From assembly GCA_030761205.1 (NCBI GenBank), contig JAULJL010000047.1, positions 4,336,543 to 4,400,542 on the forward strand: a DNA stretch of 64,000 nt. The letters are read 5' to 3'. The notes beneath the pieces were generated by a model that ran no database searches, was not told where the DNA came from, and saw only the letters and a list, made by a program, of their open reading frames with translations. Made by a program: the position numbers and the translations under genes. Origin of the DNA: Fremontodendron californicum (Eukaryota > Streptophyta > Magnoliopsida > Malvales > Malvaceae). This document shows positions 13,430 to 25,180 of the stretch, in pieces (the first letter of the stretch is position 1; every line of letters begins with the position of its first letter).

Positions 13430-13840
13430 ATTTTAAAATAACTATTCATTAATTAAAAAACTTATCTTATTAATAAATAAATAAATATATCTTACTAATA
13501 ATAAAAATAATAATTAATAATTAAGAGTTAATAAAAAATTAAAAGTAATAGTAGTAAATAATAGTAATAATAAATAATAATAGTAATAAATAATGGATAA
13601 AAATATATATAATAGTAAAAATAATATAATAGTTAAAAAATAATATAAGAGTTAATAAAAATATATATAATAATATTTAAAAATAATATAATAATAGTAA
13701 TTAAAAATAATAATATAATAGTAGTTACTAAATAATAAAAATTAGTTAATAAAATATTTAATAATAAATAATTAGTAAATAATTAACCTGTAAAAAAAAA
13801 ACTTAAAATATTATTAGTAAAGAAAATAAATTAAAAAAAA
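13430..13840. repeat. A/T-rich low-complexity tract
   Basis: Mostly TAATAA, AATAAT and ATATAT words within the Tat LTR. No coding sequence and no clear unit length. Confidence 0.7.
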
Positions 13841-13849
13841 ATTAAAAAA

Positions 13850-14190
13850 AAAAGAACCAGCACATGCAGTTTAATTCTTTCCCTCTTGCTATTTGATATT
13901 CATTGTTGTTCAACCCTGTAACTGATGTGGAGCTGAATCGAGCAATTTCTCTTAGTGATCCACCAATTCCGCATCCAACATCCAACACCTTGTGTCTAGG
14001 CTTCAAGCCAAGTTGTAAAGCAAGAAAATATTCATGCCGCTTTATGCTCTCTCGAAGAGACTCCCCATTCCATCTGGCTCCATAAAAGACATGATATTGC
14101 TCATACTTTTCAACAGCAGAAAGGACTTCGGTTTTGTCAATCTTGCCACTGAGACCTGCGGCGAGATCCAATGCAACCAGCCTTCGACAT
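13850..14190 (-). pseudogene. SMT1: Fragment of sterol C-24 methyltransferase (SMT1-like)
   Basis: The minus strand reads the start of a cycloartenol C-24-methyltransferase, the enzyme that methylates the sterol side chain at the membrane. An ATG at 14190 opens the SMT1 N-terminus, an extra T shifts the frame, and the frame then continues through DKTEVLSAVEKYEQYHVFYG. That joins directly to ARWNGESLRESIKRHE and the SAM-binding motif LDVGCGIGG. A segment that normally lies between these parts (with conserved acidic and YYD residues) is absent, and no introns interrupt the rest. It ends near 13850 in an A/T tract. About 85 bases upstream of the ATG may be 5' UTR. It looks like a captured mRNA or exon-skipped piece and is non-functional. 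Confidence 0.8.
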
Positions 14191-14541
14191 TTTCGCTACC
14201 ACCACTCGCAACAAATTTAAATTCTGTTTTTGTATCTTTTATGCTTGTCCTTTCTGATGTGATACTTGGGTTCATTATATAGAGAAAGAAATTGAGTTCT
14301 ACTCTAGTTAGGAATTTTCATATGATCAAGAGGCATTTTTGTTTCAATCACATTTTTCAGAGTCCTATTTCAATCTAAAGAAGAGATTCATCCCAACCCA
14401 AACTTGTTTTTTTCATTTTTTATTAATTTCGAATTTATCCCTTTTTTTATTTTTTGATTTTCTTTTTTTTTTCATTTTCTGATTCCTTTTTTTTAATTAA
14501 AAAAAATTAAAATTAAACCCGGATAAAATCTGGTGTCTACA

Positions 14542-16395
14542 CATAATAAATCAATATAATTTAAAAAATTCGTTTTTTTATATAAATTTTTTAATTTCAT
14601 AAACAAAATTAAATAATTATCTCATTGACCTATCATATTTTTTAAATTAAATTTTTATTTTTTAAATATATTTTTAAAATATATGTCACCTATTAACAAG
14701 GTTTATATATTAATAATATCTTATAATAAATAAAAAAAATATTTATTTTTATAAATAAAATATCCAAAAGATAAATTTTGCATTTTTGATGTAAAGTTGA
14801 CCTATCCACGTATGCATAAATTTTTTTTTTGCTCGGTTTGCTACATGAGTTGCCACGTGTTCATTCAGTTTCTGTTTTTGGTTTCCCTTCTTTATCCACG
14901 TCTGCACTGGCATGTGTTCCATTATTCAGAGGCTTCCTCTTCTTCTTCACTTTTCTTACCCATTTCTTTCTCAGTCATTTTTTTACCTTTGCAATCTTCT
15001 AAATCAAGATTGGTGTCCATGGTTCTGCTGTGTTGGTCCCCTGTTCTTGATTTCTTCCATTGTTTCTTCTTCCTCCTGTTCGTTGTCCCCTTTTTGTCAG
15101 GCTGCCCATGCTTATTTGTTTAGCTGTCTACTTGCTTTGGCATTTTTGAAAATATTTCCTCTTAGTTCTCCCACCTTCCCGCAACTGCTCTCCCTGTTAC
15201 ATGCTTTTCCTCAGCCTTCTATTTTGGGGCGGTTGATATGTTTTGGTCAATTGTCACTACTGTTTTATCTGTCAAAGTTAGAATTTTACACATTATCCTG
15301 CCTACTGCTTAGACTCTTCTCCCTTAAGATTTTTTTTTCTCTTAGAAACTGTCGTTACACCATTTCTCTTGCAGGTTCATTCTCAACTTTTTCTTCCTTT
15401 TTTCTTGAATCTTTTGTTCATTTTTCTCTTCTCTCTTGGTGGATCGTAGGAACAATAGATTGTTGTGAATTCCTGTTATCTTTTCTGTTTTCGTTTCTGC
15501 TTTATGCTTTGCTGTTCACTATTTTGATTTCTTCAATTGTTTCTTTGCTGCCATTGCATTGTTTGAAAAAACAACGTCCATAAATTTAGTTTCCTGTTCA
15601 TTTTGTTGCCTTTTGCCAATTTTTTAAAATATAAATTTGAAAGAAACCCATGGTGCTAATCGCTATTCTTTAAAATGGTTTATTTGAAGGTTCCTTCATC
15701 TCCAAGCTACTTCACTATTGTTGCCGGTCATTGTATCAAGCTGCTTAAGTTGGTTCCTCTACGGTTGGTTTCTCTTATCTGGCGTAGTAATTCTGCTTTG
15801 GTTTAGTTTTTTTGGACACACCTTATAACTACTTTTTTTGTTGTGTTTTGTCTGGGGTATTCTTCATTCCTATCTGTATGTTGGATTTTGCGACTGTTAT
15901 GGTGAATATCCATTGAGTTTTGTAGTGTCTGAATAGTAGTTAACCTGTTTGTTTCGTTATTGCTTGAGTTATGTTGAACTTTGTTCATTTGCATTGTTAA
16001 AAAACAATTATCTTCATGTATTTTGTTTGGTCAATTAGTTTTCCTTTCCTCCTTTAAAGGATTTTGCTTATGTCTGCAAAGGAAACTCCTCATGGTGACT
16101 GTTGTTTTTTAATGGTTTTTTTAAGCTTTCTTCCTTATTCAAGTTGCTCTGCTAATTGTACTTCAGATTGCATCAAGATACTTAGTTCGGTCCCTTTGTT
16201 GTTGGTTCCCTTCATGTGGTGTTGTATTTTTGCTTTCTTTTAGTTTTTTCTTTCAGATCTTTTATAACGTTTTTTTTAAATGTTCAGTTTATGACTTATC
16301 TGGTCAGCATTGATTGCTTTTTGTATTGTCTGATGAGTGGTTTGTACATTGATTTGGTTATGCTTTCAACTGTTGATGGTCAGTGATTTTCTCAG
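14542..16395 (+). other. Pyrimidine-rich sequence, possibly the 5' part of a Helitron
   Basis: T- and CT-rich. Overlapping frames near 14797-15583 translate to F, L and S-rich strings that I take as composition artefacts. No clear Helitron 5' terminus is visible. The right side leads into Helitron-like coding sequence. Confidence 0.35.
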
Positions 16396-17414
16396 TTGAG
16401 TTCCAATATGGATTCGTCTGATTTAGCTAGGTTTAATAGGGTAAGAAAGGTAGAACATATTAGGAGTAGAAGAGTTAGAAATATGCAATCTGTTTATTCT
16501 TTGTGTTCTACAGCCAGTGTTGACAGTCATTCTCCTCCCATAGTTGAACCCATTGAATCACCTATGCTTGCACATGATATGTTCATTGAGAGAATTCAGC
16601 CTCATTGTCATGCGAATGTATAAGCTGATTTGCAAGTTGGTTTGGTAGTTAGTGGTGCTGTTGTTTCTGATGAGGGTTCAGTGACTGCTAACTGTGCTGA
16701 TACCATGCAAGTTGAGTGCAATCCTGGGTCAAGCTTACTTGCTGATGATCTCCGTTTAACTGCTATTGTCCTCGAATTTGATGAGCAAACTGTTGGGACT
16801 ATGCTTGCATTATCTAATACTATGCTTGGATTATGTCCTGCCTCTGGGTCACAACATCAGGATTCTTCAAATGATGCTTCTGCTACCAATCGTAAGTACC
16901 TATACTATATTTGTTGATTTTGTGCAGACAACTACTGTCTTCAAGTGCATTTTTTTCTTTTAATGACTTGACCTTTTTTTTAACATATTTTGTTTAGCAT
17001 GGTCGCTTCTATTATTATTTTCCTTTAGGATTTACCCTTTGTATGCTACGCTTAGTTCACTAATTTTTTTATTGTCAATCCTGAGTGTTGATTGCATGTT
17101 TGCTGATTTATTGACTATTGTTGCTGTTTCCAGATGCATTTTTTTCCCTCAGGTTCGTAACTTTTTGTCCATTTTTTTTTCTACCATGGCCTTACTGTTT
17201 TCTTATAGATTATTTCATGATAATTATATGGTCTTGCTTAGTTTGCTCTTATGTTGATTTTATATTGATAGGTAAATTTTTGGAACCTCTTAACCTGGGT
17301 GGCTTGGATTACGAATGCCCTCATTGTGGAGCAAAGATGTGGTATGAGGAGAGACTTTCCAGCTCATGTCGTACACAAGCACCAGTTCTGATAGGATCCA
17401 AGATGGCCCAATCT
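16396..17414 (+). pseudogene. N-terminal remnant of a Helitron Rep/helicase gene
   Basis: A frame at 16396-16623 has an R-rich segment (RVRKVEHIRSRRVRNMQSVY) followed, after a TAA, by an acidic frame (16630 onward). It ends at a GTAAGT donor near 16892. A second exon-like piece at about 17272-17414 encodes LNLGGLDYECPHCGAKMWYEER, which closely resembles the Cys-rich start of plant Helitron helicase-like proteins (LG...C-x2-CGA...WYEER). The rest of the Rep and helicase is missing, because an LTR fragment begins at 17415. Helitrons move by rolling-circle replication; this copy is dead. Confidence 0.6.
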
Positions 17415-17640
17415 TGATAAGTGCTTAAATTCATGTATATTCATATATCAATTCCTTATATTTTATGCTTAGTTCCTTGAAATCCTTGATAGTTTACTAT
17501 GATTTTGTGTTTTGTAAGTGTTTTGGAAGATAAAGATTCCTATAGAGTTGAAAAAAGTGAATTTGGACAAGAAATCAAGCTTCAAGCATAAAGGAAAGCT
17601 GACTGCCCATCAAGGAGACACTATGTGGCTAAACCTAACC
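17415..17640 (+). repeat. Partial LTR distantly related to family A
   Basis: Begins TGATAAGTGCTTAAATTC, like the family A LTR start, and follows its general order for about 200 bases with many differences. It is truncated; the right boundary with copia sequence lies somewhere in 17600-17700. Confidence 0.5.
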
Positions 17641-18779
17641 TAAACCTTCCATAAATAAACTAGTGGCTTATCATATACTCTTCATTCCTAAAAACTCTTA
17701 ATTCATGTATGTGTGGTCATACATGTTCGGTAAATCACACATTACCTCATCTTGATTCTCTTAATCAAGGCGACCAATATGCTCAAGTTGTCACATGTTT
17801 GGAAGATGTGACTCCCACTAGAATAAGTATACTCTCATTTCAAGACAACAAATGTCCATTCTTTTAAACAACAAATGTTTATACTTCAAGACAACAAATG
17901 TCTAAACTTATTCCCTTGAACAGTCTCATCTTTATTCTTACACAAAGAATAGAGGCAGATTGTTCGTGTGAGCGAACTAATCCTCTACCTATGTTTGACA
18001 TATAATTTTTCATTCGTTATGAAACATATAGAATATGCATAGAATTGTATTAAACTCATAAAACACAATTCATTCATTCATTCAATCATAATAAGGTACA
18101 AGTACATGACATCAAGAAGTTCATCCAAACGAATTATAATCTATGGAGACCCATTGCCCTAACATGTTTGGCAAACAAGATTGGTGGTATTGGTTTAGTT
18201 AAAGGATCCGCCACCATCTCATCCGTAGAGATGTATTCCATTTGAACTTCTTTCCCTTCAATTGCATCTCTCATAAAGTTATACTTAATCCCTATATGCA
18301 TGGTTTTTCCATCATATTTCGGATCCTTAATATAAGCTAAAGCAGCCATGCTATCACAAAAGATAGTGGTTGGCTTATCATTAGGTGCTACAACACCTAA
18401 GTGACCAAGGAAACGACCAAGCCACAAGGCTTCTTGCACAGCAGCTGATCCGGCAACAAACTCAGCCTCTATAGTTGCTAAAGCCGTGCAAGTCTGCTTC
18501 TTGCTACTCCAAGAAATAGCACCATTAGAAAGCAGAAAAATATAACCCGATGTAGACTTGTATTCAACTCTATCACCACCCCAATCAGCATCCGTGTATC
18601 CTTGCAACCTTAGGTTACCCTTTTGGTAACACAACCAATAGTCTTTTGTACCCTTAAGGTATCGAAATATTCTTTTGACACACTTCCAATGCTGTTGACT
18701 AGGGTTAGATGAATACCTAGCTAACAAACCAACCGCTTGGCTAATGTCCGGCCTAGTACATAACATGGCATACATTAGA
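17640..18779 (-). mobile_element. 3' end of a Ty1/copia element
   Basis: Minus-strand copia sequence: the RNase H end of pol (18134-18779), then noncoding sequence that probably includes the 3' LTR. An ACAACAAATGT word recurs three times at about 17846, 17869 and 17889. The 5' part is cut by a family A LTR at 18780. Confidence 0.65.
18134..18779 (-). pseudogene. Ty1/copia RNase H, truncated
   Basis: About 215 residues of the C-terminal end of a copia polyprotein. It reads LMYAMLCTRPDISQAVG, then RNase H with YTDADW, STSGYIF, ATIEAEF, FCDS and VADPLTKPI, which supply the catalytic acids. It ends normally at 18134. The upstream reverse transcriptase is removed by the LTR at 18780; the first two or three codons of the open frame come from that LTR. 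RNase H degrades element RNA during copying. Here it is a fragment. Confidence 0.85.
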
Positions 18780-20535
18780 TGATGCACTCAAAAGTGTGTA
18801 TCTTATTTAACCTTGCACTTAAAAAGAATCAATTATAGAGTATAGTGATTAGCAAGGGTCAAGTCCTCAGGGATTGGGTTTTAGTTTATAAGTTAATAGT
18901 TTATCACATAAAAAAAGTAAATAAAAGTAAAGGGGATTTTGAAACCAGATTTAAATTAAAGTTAACAATAAGAATGAGAAAACAAGTAATTAAGAAGAAT
19001 CAAATATGAAAAATATGGTTAAGGTTTCATTCTCCACCACTAGACATCATTAAGAATCAATTTCATATCTATCAACATTAATTAGCTATCAAAGTTAACA
19101 ACCGTAGATAACAACAACCTCTGTTACCCCAATCTTTCCTTAGTTTGTCGTTAAATAGAACAAGCTCTCTATTTAATCTCTAACTATCAAACAACCTAGA
19201 ATAAGCTCTCTAAGTTCAATTTAGTAGCAGCTTTATGATGAGAAAGATAGGTTGATCTAAGCAACAAACACATCAGCTCGGATTGTTCAACTTAGGTTAT
19301 GTTCCACTTTGCAATTATTGAAAACTTGACCATAATCATTAATCACAAATTGCCACTTATGAATAGGAAATCAAGACAATTACACGGATCAAGACTCCTA
19401 AACTAGCATTAGAGAATTATCAAGATTTATCTAGTTGGCCACCTAAACAAATCAAAACATCATCATGAACAATTTTAATGGAAGAACATAAGCAACTTTG
19501 ATAGAAAACAATGATAGATAGATTTTGAAAATTAATTACATAACATGTCTAGGGCTTTGAAATCACCCTTAACCAAATAAAAGTTTAGCCTAGCATAGGC
19601 ATTGTAAACATAAACATAAAATTAAAGAGAATCTAAGAAGAAAATAAAAGAAAGAAAGAAGAAAAAGAAGAATATTAATTATCTAGCCTCTTGCTCTCTC
19701 AAAAACAAAGAAACAAAGAAGAAATCAGAACTTTGATGCTTGGAGAAGTGTAAATTTCGTTTGCCCCCTTGATCTCTATTTATAGGCAATAGCTAGGGCA
19801 TCAAACAAGTGAATTTCAGCTCTCTCCCTTTAATAAATGCTGACTTGTGGCTAAAGTTAAGGAAAAGTGGTTGACTTTTACGTTTTAAGGAAAGATATAA
19901 GCCTTGGCAGCCAAGTTTGAATAAAGTAGGAAAGTTTTAGTCAAAGCACTCTTTAATGAAGAGAGATTACAAACTTGCAGGCAAAGTAAGTGTAAGTAAG
20001 GAAAGTCTTGGCTCATTTAATTCTCCTACTTTGACTAGGATTAGCTTTAAGGAAAGATAGTTGCAATTAATACAATTAATGCAATTAATGCAATTAATGC
20101 AAGTTGACAGCCACTAATCCTTCTTTGACAAAGATAAACATAAATGTAAGCTAGGGTATTAAGAAAAGATGTCATTTACGGCTAGGGTTTTTTCTGCCAC
20201 TACGGTTATTTAAGGAGATAATCCAATGCCAATTTGGATGACCATTTCTTATCCGGTTTAGGCCCATGACCAACCGTTGGAAAGGTAATCAAGTGATCTT
20301 CAAAAGTCAATAAGGAAGTTTCTTCGAATAAAGAGTCTAACATCATGTTTGCTTTGCAACAAGCTCCGGAGTTTAAATCTGTCTTCTTGCTTTGCACCAA
20401 GAATTTGATCTTTTTGACTCCCAACTCTTTTACCATCTTGTGATTGTGATTTTGTAAGCTCTTTAATATCCTAGCTGACATGTTTTGACTTCATCTCTTC
20501 GAAAATACCTACAAAGCATAAAAACCTAGTAAAAT
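18780..20535 (-). repeat. Family A LTR, broken at its 5' end
   Basis: Its terminal TGATGCAC abuts copia sequence on the left. At 20535 it is interrupted by the start of another LTR in the same orientation, leaving out roughly the first 75 bases of the LTR. This fits insertion of the A2/A3 element into an older LTR whose remainder lies beyond the window. Confidence 0.7.
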
Positions 20536-22355
20536 TGATGCACCCAAAAGAGTGTATCTTATTTAACCTTGCACTTAAAAATAAGAATCAATTGTAGAGT
20601 ATAGTGATTAGCAAGGGTCGAGTCCTCAGGGATTGGGTTTTAGTTTATAAGTTAATAGTTTAAAACTTAAAACAAGTAAACAAAAGTAAAGGGGATTTTG
20701 AAATCAGATTTAAACTAAAGTTAACAGTAAGAATGAGAAAACAAGTAATTAAAAAGAATCAAATATGAAAAATATGGTTAACGTTTCATTCTCCACCACT
20801 AGACATCATTAAGAATCAATTTCATATCTATCAACATTAATTAGCTATCAAAGTTAACAACTGTAGATAACAACAAGCTCTGTTACCTTAATCTTTCCTT
20901 AGTTTGTCGTTAAATAGAACAAGCTCTCTATTTAATCTCTAACTATCAAACAACCTAGAATAAGCTCTCTAAGTTCAATTTAATAGCAGCTTTATGATAA
21001 GAAAGATAGGTTGATCTAAGCAACAAACACATAAGCTCGGATTGTTCAACTTAGGTTATGTTCCACTTTGCAATTATCGAAAACTTAACCATAATCATTA
21101 ATCACAAATTGCCACTTATGAATAGGAAATCAAGACAATTACACGGATCAAGACTCCTAAACTAGCAATAGATAATTATCAAGATCTATCTAGTTGTACA
21201 CCTAAGTAAATCAAGACAACATCATAAACAATTCTTGTAGAAGAACATAAGCAACTTTGATAAAAAAAATTAATGATAGATAGAATCTGAAAATCAATTA
21301 CAAAACATGTCTAGGGCTTTGAAATCACCCTTAACCAAATAAAAGTTTAGCCTAGCATAGGCATTGTAAAGATAGAAATAAAATTAAAGAGAATCTAAGA
21401 AGAAAATAAAAGAAAGAAAGAAGAAGAAGAAGAAGAATATTAATTATCCAGCCTCTTGCTCTCTCAAAAACAAAGAAACAAAGAAGAAATCAGAACGTTG
21501 ATCTTGGGAAAGTGTAAATTTCGTATGCCCCCTTGATCTCTATTTATAGGCAATAGCTAGGGCATCAAACAAGTGAATTTCAGCTCTCTCCCTTCAATAA
21601 ATGCTGACTTGTGGCTAAAGTTAAGGAAAAGTGGCTGACTTTTATGTTTTAAGGAAAGATATAAGCCTTGGCAGCCAAGTTTGAATAAAGTAGGAAAGTT
21701 TTAGTCAAAGCACTCTTTAATGAAGAGAGATTACAAACTTGCAGGCAAAGTAAGTGTAAGGAAGGAATGTCTTGGCTGATTTAATTCTCCTACTTTGACT
21801 AGGATTAGCTTTAAGGAAAGATACTTGCAATTAATGCAATTAATGCAAGTTGACAGCCACTAATCCTTCTTTGGCAAGGATAAACATAAATGTCAGCTAG
21901 GGTATTAAGAAAAAGATGATATTTGCGGCTAGGGTTTTTCTGCCACTAGGGTTTTTAGGGAGATATTCCAATGCCGATTTGGATGATCATTTCTTATCCG
22001 ATTTAGGCCCATGACAAACCGTTGAAAAGGTAATCAAGTGATTTTCAAAAGTCAAGAAGGAAGTTTCTTCGAATAAAGAGTCGAACATCATGTTTTCTTA
22101 GCAACAAGCTCCGGAGGTCAAATCTGTCTTCTTGCTTTGCACCAAGAATTTGATCTTTTTGACTCCCGGTTCTTTTTCCATCTTGTCATTATGATTTTGT
22201 AAGCTCTTTAACATCCTAATTGACATGTTTTGACTTCATCTCCTCCAAAATACCTACAAAGCATTAAAACCTAGTAAAATATCAAGGAAGTAAGAATCAA
22301 AGCACAAAGTATAAGGAAATTAAATAGGAAAATGTATGAAATTAAGCACTTATCA
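20536..22355 (-). repeat. 3' LTR of the A2/A3 element (1820 bp)
   Basis: Family A LTR, minus orientation, ending TTATCA at 22355 next to the polypurine tract (minus-strand AAGTGTGGGGGAATT, 22356-22370). The first 170 bases of internal spacer (22356-22524) follow before B1. Confidence 0.85.
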
Positions 22356-22524
22356 AATTCCCCCACACTTAATCTTTTGCTAGTCCTCAAGCAAAATCAA
22401 ATAGACACAAGGTAAGAAAACCGAATTTAGTTCACTTTCAATACAACTTATAGATAATCATTGAACATGTCTTACAAACTAATCAATAGCTTAAAGAGTT
22501 TCACAAAGAATCATGCTTGATAAT

Positions 22525-24002
22525 TGATAAGCTCATAAAATATACATTTTATGCCTTTCTACCTTTAGTTTTTGTTATGTTTTCGATCTTTATCTTGTTT
22601 ACTTATAATATGTTTTTGAATTTTAGGTACAATAAGGAGAATGAAGTCAAAAGATGTCAATAATGATGGTAAAGAGCTTACAGAATCATAATCTTAAGAT
22701 GGAAGAAGACTTGGGAGTCAAAAATATCAATTTCTGGTTGAAAAGCAATCAGGCAGATTTGACTTCTGGAGCTTGTTGTAAGGAAAACATGATGTTATAG
22801 TCTTTATTTGAAGAAACTTCCTTCTTGACTTTTGAAGTTGACTTGATTATCTTTCCAATTATATATTATGGGCCCAAATCGGATAAGCAATGGGCAACCA
22901 AATTGTCGCTATAAGATCTCTCTAAAGAACCCTACGGCCAGAAAAACCCTAACCGTAAATCTGAAAAAAAGGCAAAAACGTGATTTTTCTGCCTCCAGGC
23001 TTACTTGTGCGGCAAGGACTTATTCTCAGGGTTTTAAAGCTCTATAAATACCATCTTTTGAGCCACAAACTATACATCTTTTGAGGAGACTCAAGGGATC
23101 ATCATTATTATTCTTCTTCTTCTCCATTCTTTTATTTTTATTTTTATTTTTCTTTTTAGTTTTATGTATATATTATCTATGTCTATGCTAGGCTAAACTT
23201 TTATTTGGTTAAGGGTGATTTCAAAGCCCTAGACATGTTATGTAATTAATTTTCAAAATCTATCTATCATTGTTTTCTATCAAAGTTGCTTATGTTCTTC
23301 TATTAAAATTGTTCATGATGATGTTTTGATTTGTTTAGATGGCCAACTAGATAAATTTTGATAATTGTCTAATGCTAGTTTAGGAGTCTTGATCCGTGTA
23401 ATTGTCTTGATTTCCTATTCATAAGTGGCAATTTGTGATTAATGATTATGGTCAAGTTTTCAATAATTGCAAAGTGGAACATAACCTAAGTTGAACAATC
23501 CGAGCTTATGTGTTTGTTGCTTAGATCAACCTATCTTTCTCATCATAAAGCTGCTATTAAATTGAATTTAGAGAGCTTATTCTAGGTTGTTTGATAGTTA
23601 GAGATTAAATAGAGAGCTTGTTCTATTTAACAACGAACTAAGGAAAGATTGGGGTAACAGAGCTTGTTGTTATCTACGGTTGTTAACTTTGATAGCTAAT
23701 TAATGTTGATAGATATGAAATTGATTCTTAATGATATCTAGTGGTGGAGAATGAAACCTTAACTATATTTTTCATATTTGATTCTTCTTAATTACTTGTT
23801 TTCTTACTTTTCCTGTTTGCTAATTTTTAAAACTATTTCAAAACCCCCTTTTATTTTGTTTTCTTTGAACGTAAGTTATAAACTAATAAATCATAGATTA
23901 AAACCCAATCCCTGAGGACTCGACCCTTGCTAATCACTATACTCTACAATTGATTCTTTTTAAGTGCAAGGTTAAATAAGATACACTCTTTTGGGTGCAT
24001 CA
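22525..24002 (+). repeat. 5' LTR of B1 (family B, 1478 bp)
   Basis: Begins TGATAAGCTC and ends GGGTGCATCA. TATAAATA is at 23043-23050. The downstream half matches family A LTRs, whereas the start is family-specific. It differs from the 3' copy at a few sites, so B1 is older than C1. Confidence 0.85.
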
Positions 24003-24008
24003 AATTTT

Positions 24009-24026
24009 TGGCGCTGTTGCCTGGGA
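24009..24026 (+). other. Mutated tRNA-Asp primer-binding site of B1
   Basis: Same as the A1 and C1 sites except T at 24015 and T at 24022, giving two mismatches to tRNA-Asp. Confidence 0.75.
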
Positions 24027-24135
24027 TTGCTTTATTTAGTTTATTAGTTTATTGGTTTATTCTTATTTTCAGTTGTAATTAATTTTATTTTTCTTGTACA
24101 TACAGGTTTTTGTTTTAAAACTTCAAGCAAGAAGA

Positions 24136-25180
24136 GATGGCAGGTGCTACATCAAAACTTCAGAACCTTCAGAACCAACTAGGCAATCTCATCTCCATAG
24201 TTCAATAAGTGGCCATAAGTAAGATTCAACAATCAAGGCTGTGTGGAGTGTGCTTCATGATGGATCATCCAACCAATTGGTGCCCATACTACCAAAAAGA
24301 TAATTTTGAAGCAGCCTATGATGTGGGAGAATACCAAAGCCATCAAGGGTTCCAAGGACAACAGTATGATGCTTTCCCAAACACTTACAATGAGGGATGG
24401 TGGAATCATACTCATTATGGCTACTCGGGAGATTATCAAGAAGTAGATCCTTATGCTAATTACACTAATCAATTTGTCTTCAATCAACCATGGGATCAAC
24501 AACAAGATCTTTTTGAGCCACCACCTCAAAACTCAGGTAATTCTTTAGAAGAACTTGTCAATTTTCTTGTTATTAATACTCTGCAACTTCAACAGGAAAC
24601 AAGGGAAACAAAGGCAAGTATCCAGAGTTTGGAAAGGCAAATGAGCCTATTGGCTAGTAGTACGGTGGAATTAGTAGCACAAAGATCTCAAGCACTCCCT
24701 TCCCAATCGATGATTGATCCAAAGGAGAGTGTTAGTGCCACACAACTTGAGGATGAATCTAAAAATCCAAGGGAACCCGAGGATGAGAAAGAACTAAAGA
24801 TGGATTCAACTATTGAAGATAATGAAGCTTCAATTCCGAAAGAGAGTACTTCGGCACCTGAGGTAACGTTTAAGGTTCCACTTCTTACTAATGTTTCTTC
24901 TCCACCTTTTCCTAGTAGATTTGCAAAGTTCAAGGAGGAAGAACATGAACAACACATGCCGGAAACCTTAAACAACTTGTTTGTGGATGCCATTCAACAA
25001 GTATCAAAATATGCTCCATTCCTCGATGAGATATGCACCACAAAGGATGATGGAATAATACTTGTAATGGAGAATGCATCCACTGTTGTGCAAAGAAAGC
25101 TTCCTCTCAAACGCATAAATTTGGGAAATTTCATGTATGAGCCTGACAAGCCTAAAATGCCAAGAAGGGGTGTTGGTTAG
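24136..25180 (+). pseudogene. B1 short gag-like frame with one stop
   Basis: ATG at 24136 is followed by 23 codons and a TAA; the same frame then stays open to 25180 (323 residues from a GTG at 24209). It has a zinc knuckle CGVC-x4-H-x4-C near the start, a variable Q- and E-rich middle, and a C-terminal part from about 24850 that is nearly identical to the D frame. That part corresponds to the linker between gag and protease in family A. The capsid domain and the protease are missing. It may bind element RNA; the role is unknown. Confidence 0.6.

Larger units (their letters stand above)
1..14541 (-). mobile_element. Decayed Tat/Ogre-type LTR retrotransposon, interrupted by element A1
   Basis: On the minus strand the order is LTR (14541 to 12484), a primer-binding site fitting tRNA-Arg, a leader split by element A1 (3563-12444), and a broken gag (2729 to 410). 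The LTR opens with TGTAGACACC and ends in ACA. The gag resembles the large DUF7745-like gag of Tat/Ogre elements. Pol and the 3' LTR are not in the window. Leader sequence resumes across A1 with a 5-bp duplication (TGGCT), so both parts belong to one element. It is older than A1. Confidence 0.75.
12484..14541 (-). repeat. 5' LTR of the Tat/Ogre element (about 2058 bp)
   Basis: On the minus strand it begins TGTAGACACC at 14541 and ends at 12484 just before the primer-binding site. It contains a fragment of a host sterol methyltransferase gene (13850-14275) and an extremely A/T-rich stretch (13430-13840). No second LTR is present to compare. Confidence 0.7.

Noticed and set aside
14797..15583. 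Two overlapping plus frames of 108 and 223 residues
   Set aside because: They translate to F, L and S-rich strings expected from a T-rich strand; no motif.
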